A stretch of DNA of 9,784 bases, taken from the NCBI GenBank assembly GCA_021841795.1, contig JAKCDN010000086.1:1-9784 (forward strand). The letters run 5' to 3'. This document shows positions 6,400 to 9,784 of this stretch, piece by piece (position 1 is the stretch's first letter; every line of letters starts with the position of its first letter). The notes beneath the pieces were generated by a model, which saw nothing but the letters and a program-made list of their open reading frames with translations, was not told the origin of the DNA and did no database searches. A program made the translations under genes and the position numbers. The stretch comes from Acidobacteriota bacterium. Lineage in GTDB: Bacteria > Acidobacteriota > Terriglobia > Terriglobales > Acidobacteriaceae.

Positions 6400-8712
6400 T
6401 CAAAAGTGGAAGCGGTACCGCATCTCGGCCGCCAGCATCCGCGGATCGTTCCAGTGGAACCCTCCCACCGTGATCGAGTTATCCAGCAGCACGCGATGAT
6501 TGGTCACGTTCACCGCCGTCACCGACAGCTTCCAGCGCTCGCCGAATGCGTGACCCACCGATGAGTCGAACGTCGTGTGCGCCGGCAGATAAGGCCCGTA
6601 GTACGGTCCATTGTTGGGGCAGGCCGCCGGGTCGGAACAGGCCAGACCATTCGTAAACCCCGATCCGTAATAAACATTCGTCGCAAACCATGTGTCTGCC
6701 GGCAGTTTGGCCGTGAACCCCGTGTTTAGCGTGTCGCGCTGGTCGTGATCCACGGGAATATACTGCGGTCCTAAATCGCATGCCGGATCGGTCGGGATAT
6801 TGCACGTGAACCCGCCGATAATATTCCCGCGCTGCTCGGCGATCTGGTTCGAGTAGGTCACGTAAAACCGTCCCCGGTTCCACAATTCGGGCGAGTGCAG
6901 CGTCATCTCCCATGCCCGCACCAGCGCCCCATCCACCGCAATCGGAAAGTACATATTCGACTCGCCAAGATTCGAATGATCCAGGTAGTTGTTCACCCGG
7001 TTCTTGAACGTATCGATATTCAACATCCATCCCTTGTAAGGAATCTCAATGCCGAACTGATTCTCCTCGTCGCGCTCCGATGGAATGGGCGTGAATGTAT
7101 TCTCCCCGCCCGGCAGGTTGCCGGCGTAGTTCAGCACCGAACTGGAGACCGTCAGAATCGGGGCCGGCTGAAAAAAGTGCCCGTAGAATCCCCGCAGCAC
7201 CCAGTTCAGCCGCGGAATCCGCACCGTCGCGCCGATGCGCGGATAAATCGCCGTCTCGTTCAGCCACGCGCGGTAAACTGAAAATCGCTGCCCGCCCAGC
7301 AGTGTCACCCACTGCCCCAGCCGCAGATGATCCCCCACGTAGAACTCGGCCAGCCCCGCATCTGCCGTGGCCGGCGTGTTTGGCTCCGAGGCCGCGCTTC
7401 CGTCGTTGATCCTTACCCCAAACAGATCGTTCTCATGTTGATAAAACGAGTAAAGGCCGCCGGAAAAACTGTTCCATCCCGCATCAAGGTGACCGTCCGC
7501 CTGCACCCCCCCGTAGTTCGATTGCTGATGCCACGTCGTTGATACCGGATTGTCCGTCGCCTTGGAATCGTAATTGGCATGGTTGAAGTGGTAGAACGGA
7601 GCCATCGCCGCCAGCGCCTTCGCCGAAAAGGTGTGCACCCAGTTCGCAATCAGAAAAGCGTCCCGCTCCGTCTGCCCGTCGCGCAATCCCCACGAGCAGT
7701 AATAGCCCGACGTGCACTCATAATCCGTCCGGCTCGGATCGTACGGCGCCTGGAAGAAATCCTCGCGCAACTGCCCATCCACGCGCAGTTGATCCTTCGC
7801 CGTCTGGTTCCGAAGCAGCGAGGCAAATCCGCTCTCTGAATTGGTCGCATCGTGAAAGATCGCCGCCACCGGCGTCGCCAGCCCGTAGTCCGAGCGCGAG
7901 CCCGTCGCGCTCGCGTACCACGCCGTCTGTTCCGAGTGATTCCCCAGCGCAATCTGCGTCTCCCCGGTTCCCAGATTGCCTCCGTACACCATCACCTCGC
8001 CCTCGCGGTTGAACTCGAACCCGTTCCGCGGCAGCACGTTGAACATCCCATAGGTGCGGTCGCCCAGGTCGGAGTCGTAGCTGCCGCTCAGCGCCTCCAT
8101 TGAGTCGATGTCCTTGGGATCGATCTGCGGCCCCACATTCGAGTCGATCTTCGTATTCGGAATCGCCACCCCGTCGATCAGCCAGCTCGTCTGGTGGCCG
8201 CCGCGCATATGCAGCATGTCGTGCGTCATGTACGCGCCCGGAACGTAATCGGTAATCATCTCCGTGCCCAGTGTCCGGTCTGCCCCCGGAGTCTCGTCGA
8301 TCGTCTCGCGCGTTACCAGCGTCGACGGTGTAACCGTGTCCGCCGCTGATTCGGTCGCCCCTTCCACCACTACCGATTGCGTGGTCCCGGCCACGTTCAG
8401 CAGGATGTGCAGCACGGGATTCGTGCCCGACTCCAGAGTCACGGCCTCGGTATCGGTCTCGAACTCCTTCGCCTCCACCGTCAATCGGTAAACCCCGATC
8501 GGAACCGCCTGCAGCTCGAACTCGCCGTCGCCATTCGTCCGCGACTGCATCGAAAACGCGGAATCTGCCGCATGCAATGTGATTCTGGCCCCCGCGATGG
8601 GCCGGTGTTCCGGATCGTGCACCACTCCGTGTATGCTCGCGAACACCGTGGCATACACGGGCAGGGAAGCGGCAGCCAGTACCGCCGCCGCAATCAGATG
8701 AAGACGTCGCAC
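6400..8712 (-). CDS. TonB-dependent outer-membrane receptor with N-terminal carboxypeptidase-regulatory domain (Oar-like)
   Basis: An outer-membrane active-transport channel of about 770 residues. With the GTG start at 8712 it begins MRRLHLIAAAVLAAASLPVYA, a clean signal peptide. A carboxypeptidase-regulatory-like beta domain follows (about residues 25-108), then a short QSVVVEG stretch resembling a TonB box, and a plug domain (about 115-235) with MRGGHQTSWLIDGV. The beta-barrel ends in RFHF, the terminal aromatic outer-membrane signal. The plug holds a His/Met cluster (162-173), and three predicted loops each hold a close Cys pair (333/339, 637/645, 692/698). The start is decided by GGAGG at 8722-8726, 9 bases before GTG. 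An in-frame ATG at 8739 has no SD and would put nine extra residues before the signal peptide. The substrate is not readable; the Cys/His/Met-rich neighbour at 8985-9368 hints at a metal. It is somewhat shorter than typical acidobacterial Oar-like receptors of about 1000 residues or more. Confidence 0.92.
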   Translation of the reverse strand: MRRLHLIAAAVLAAASLPVYATVFASIHGVVHDPEHRPIAGARITLHAADSAFSMQSRTNGDGEFELQAVPIGVYRLTVEAKEFETDTEAVTLESGTNPVLHILLNVAGTTQSVVVEGATESAADTVTPSTLVTRETIDETPGADRTLGTEMITDYVPGAYMTHDMLHMRGGHQTSWLIDGVAIPNTKIDSNVGPQIDPKDIDSMEALSGSYDSDLGDRTYGMFNVLPRNGFEFNREGEVMVYGGNLGTGETQIALGNHSEQTAWYASATGSRSDYGLATPVAAIFHDATNSESGFASLLRNQTAKDQLRVDGQLREDFFQAPYDPSRTDYECTSGYYCSWGLRDGQTERDAFLIANWVHTFSAKALAAMAPFYHFNHANYDSKATDNPVSTTWHQQSNYGGVQADGHLDAGWNSFSGGLYSFYQHENDLFGVRINDGSAASEPNTPATADAGLAEFYVGDHLRLGQWVTLLGGQRFSVYRAWLNETAIYPRIGATVRIPRLNWVLRGFYGHFFQPAPILTVSSSVLNYAGNLPGGENTFTPIPSERDEENQFGIEIPYKGWMLNIDTFKNRVNNYLDHSNLGESNMYFPIAVDGALVRAWEMTLHSPELWNRGRFYVTYSNQIAEQRGNIIGGFTCNIPTDPACDLGPQYIPVDHDQRDTLNTGFTAKLPADTWFATNVYYGSGFTNGLACSDPAACPNNGPYYGPYLPAHTTFDSSVGHAFGERWKLSVTAVNVTNHRVLLDNSITVGGFHWNDPRMLAAEMRYRFHF

Positions 8713-8721
8713 TCTAAAAAA

Positions 8722-8726
8722 CCTCC
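8722..8726 (-). promoter_or_regulatory. Ribosome binding site fixing a GTG start for the receptor
   Basis: On the minus strand GGAGG is followed by nine bases and then GTG at 8710-8712. This places translation at the first Arg-rich residues of a standard signal peptide. The more upstream in-frame ATG at 8737-8739 lies before this site and has no SD of its own. Confidence 0.75.
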
Positions 8727-8765
8727 ATACCGCGCTCATTCAAACGCAGGTACGCATCGCATTTT

Positions 8766-8790
8766 GAGCCGCCTGTGGTAAAAGCGGCTC
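8766..8790. promoter_or_regulatory. 25-bp dyad, candidate operator of the receptor gene
   Basis: A perfect 7-bp inverted repeat, GAGCCGC (8766-8772) and GCGGCTC (8784-8790), is separated by 11 bases. It lies against and slightly into the candidate -10 box of the receptor promoter and covers the expected transcription start. That is a usual place for a repressor or activator site. The spacing of half-sites, about two helical turns centre to centre, fits a dimeric regulator. Confidence 0.45.
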
Positions 8791-8816
8791 TGTAGACAAT
8801 CTTTGTTTTTTTGCAA
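8789..8816 (-). promoter_or_regulatory. Candidate sigma-70-type promoter of the TonB-dependent receptor
   Basis: Reading the minus strand, TTGCAA (8811-8816) as -35 box and TACAGA (8789-8794) as -10 box are separated by 16 A-rich bases. The position, about 80 bases before the GTG start and after a putative terminator of the upstream gene, is sensible. Hexamer matches are moderate and housekeeping promoter rules in this lineage are not well known to me. Confidence 0.4.
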
Positions 8817-8847
8817 GGACGCGGCCTTCGCCGTGCCGAAATGGCCG

Positions 8848-8873
8848 AAAAATCAGCGGAGCTTTAGCCCCTG
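8848..8873 (-). terminator. Putative terminator between the DUF2946-like gene and the receptor gene
   Basis: On the minus strand GGGGC-TAAA-GCTCC forms a 5-bp stem with one G-U pair and a 4-base loop, flanked by CA/TG that can pair across a 2-base bulge, then ATTTTT. On the plus strand the G-U becomes an A-C mismatch, so the structure is built for minus-strand RNA. The stem is short. It lies about 110 bases past the stop of the small secreted protein and before the candidate receptor promoter. Confidence 0.45.
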
Positions 8874-8984
8874 AGGGATGATTTCCGGCAACATCGGACC
8901 TTCATCACGGCCGCCCGGCGCGCAGAGTCGCACTGCCTGCCTTCATTGGAATGCGCAGTCGCAACCCAAACTTCAACGCAACCG

Positions 8985-9368
8985 TTAGCTGAGATTTTGC
9001 GGTGGTCCGCGTCCCGAATGCGCACGCGTCCGCGTCGATTCCGGCGCCGCGTATTCCGCAGGCGCAACCTGCGCCCGTGCCCGCAAAGCCGGCAAACCCG
9101 CCGCCGCAGCCGTCAGCGCCGCAGCCGGCGCGGCCAATAGCGCCGCCGCTCCCGGATACTCCGAACAGGTCATCGGCGCGCCGGCCAGCGCCTGCGGCCC
9201 TGATCCGGCTTCTTGCATCATCTCCGCCATGTGCGCGGCCATGGCGCAGTGGTGCGCTCCGTGACGACGGCAGCAGGGCGGCAGATTGGCGTCCTCGCCG
9301 TCGATCAGTGCCGACAGCGGTCCAAACCCGAAAAACAGGATCAGGAGAATCGAGAAGCAGCGACGCAT
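8985..9368 (-). CDS. Small secreted Cys/His/Met-rich protein, DUF2946-like
   Basis: A 127-residue protein with an N-terminal signal sequence (MRRCFSILLILFFGFGPLSA, probably cleaved near residue 20). The mature part opens with a dense run of possible metal ligands at residues 32-51: Cys32, Cys33, His36, His39, His40, Cys41, Met43, His46, Met47, Met50 and Met51. Met66 and Cys68 follow. A long Ala-rich hydrophobic stretch (73-91) comes next, then an Arg-containing tail ending in RGPPQNLS. Short secreted proteins with a C-terminal RGPP-like ending and His/Cys patches recall DUF2946 family proteins, some of which lie beside copper-related TonB receptors; this is recollection, not a search. The AAGGAG upstream touches the ATG with no spacer, which is odd. 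It shares strand and order with the receptor but is 272 bases away. The coding assignment rests on the signal peptide and ligand cluster. The function, possibly periplasmic copper binding, is inference. Confidence 0.68.
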   Translation of the reverse strand: MRRCFSILLILFFGFGPLSALIDGEDANLPPCCRRHGAHHCAMAAHMAEMMQEAGSGPQALAGAPMTCSEYPGAAALLAAPAAALTAAAAGLPALRARAQVAPAEYAAPESTRTRAHSGRGPPQNLS

Positions 9369-9374
9369 CTCCTT
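9369..9374 (-). promoter_or_regulatory. Shine-Dalgarno sequence abutting its start codon
   Basis: AAGGAG on the minus strand is directly followed by the ATG of the DUF2946-like gene, with no spacer; 5 to 9 bases are normal. No in-frame ATG, GTG or TTG lies in the next few codons at a better distance, and upstream codons in this frame read AFFALLASKE without a start near. Translation may be weak or helped by other features. Confidence 0.4.
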
Positions 9375-9463
9375 CGATGCTAGCAGAGCGAAGAAAGCCG
9401 ATCTCCCGCCGCCCGGCCGCCGCCTGCCTCTGCATTATCATCAAGGTATCGCTCGTTTCCGTT

Positions 9464-9784
9464 ATGCGATCCCTCGCCAAGGAAAGTCCATTGCAACATC
9501 CTCTAAGCTCCGCGTCGCCGCTCCATGCTCCCGTCTCGCAGAAAACCCTCGCTGTGCGTCCGCTCCGCATCGCGCTCTTCGGCTTTGGCACCGTGGGCAG
9601 CTCCGTGGCTCGCATTCTTCTTGAGTCCAGGCCGGCAGGCCTCGAGCTCACTCACATCTTCAATCGCAACGTGGCCCGCAAGCGCGCCCCCTGGGTGCCG
9701 TCGAGCGTCGTCTGGAGTGAAGATGCCGATGCCGTCCTTGCCTCCGATGCCGACGTCGTCGTCGAGCTCGCCGGCGGCCTCGAT
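9464..9784 (+). CDS. hom: Homoserine dehydrogenase, 3'-truncated by window edge
   Basis: Homoserine dehydrogenase reduces aspartate semialdehyde to homoserine with NAD(P)H, the branch point toward threonine and methionine. Only the first 107 codons are in the window. The frame reads PLRIALFGFGTVGSSVARIL, the dinucleotide-binding beta-alpha-beta with GxGxxG (GFGTVG at residues 40-45), then LTHIFNRN and a stretch ending VVVELAGGLD, which matches the conserved VVE-GG segment of the NAD-binding domain. The start is uncertain. ATG at 9464 gives a 34-residue Ser/Pro-rich extension before the fold; GTG at 9554 gives the family's usual short lead; a further in-frame ATG at 9377 would add an unlikely hydrophobic stretch. 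None has a strong SD. It diverges from the DUF2946-like gene. The catalytic and any ACT domain lie beyond the right edge, so a bifunctional or ACT-bearing form cannot be judged. Confidence 0.82.
   Translation, partial: MRSLAKESPLQHPLSSASPLHAPVSQKTLAVRPLRIALFGFGTVGSSVARILLESRPAGLELTHIFNRNVARKRAPWVPSSVVWSEDADAVLASDADVVVELAGGLD

Noticed and set aside
6391..6414. 7-bp stem (CGCTTTC/GGAAGCG) at the convergent ends of the sirtuin and receptor genes
   Set aside because: It overlaps the last receptor codons, includes a wobble pair, has a 10-base loop and no U-run. It is too weak to call a terminator.
8905..9651. 248-codon minus-strand frame spanning the small secreted gene and the start of hom
   Set aside because: It overlaps a better-supported gene with a signal peptide and the GxGxxG part of hom, and has a low-complexity Gly/Ala/Arg composition.

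Overview
The window looks like a chromosomal, mostly housekeeping stretch of a GC-rich Gram-negative bacterium, most likely an acidobacterium (Terriglobia/Acidobacteriaceae-like). The basis is the strong G/C preference at third codon positions, an outer-membrane receptor of the Oar-like type (carboxypeptidase-regulatory domain followed by a TonB plug and barrel), and a small secreted Cys/His/Met-rich protein beside it. The lineage call is inference from gene style, not from a phylogenetic marker.

Layout from left to right: the C-terminal four fifths of murA (+, cut by the left edge) converges on an Mrp/ApbC-type P-loop ATPase (-), with a strong UUCG-loop hairpin terminator between them. A hotdog acyl-CoA thioesterase (-) lies upstream of mrp. 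Divergent from it, four + strand genes follow: a 103-residue TPR protein, a membrane-anchored GT2 glycosyltransferase, a zinc-free quinone oxidoreductase and a CobB-type sirtuin. The gaps between these four are 110 to 198 bases, so they are co-oriented but not a tight operon. The sirtuin converges on a TonB-dependent receptor (-), which lies downstream of a small secreted DUF2946-like protein (-). Divergent from that protein, the first 107 codons of homoserine dehydrogenase (+) run off the right edge.

Most genes are unrelated core functions: peptidoglycan precursor synthesis, Fe-S carrier, CoA-ester hydrolysis, lipid-linked sugar transfer, quinone reduction, protein deacylation and aspartate-family amino acid synthesis. 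The one part that reads as a small functional module is the right-hand receptor plus Cys/His/Met-rich secreted protein. It suggests metal (possibly copper) handling at the cell surface. Between these two genes lie a putative terminator, a candidate promoter and a 25-bp dyad against its -10 box, so the receptor probably has its own regulated promoter. I see no CRISPR array, tRNA, rRNA, insertion sequence or phage gene. No gap without a gene exceeds 300 bases. I found no convincing evidence for a wholly new multi-gene system.
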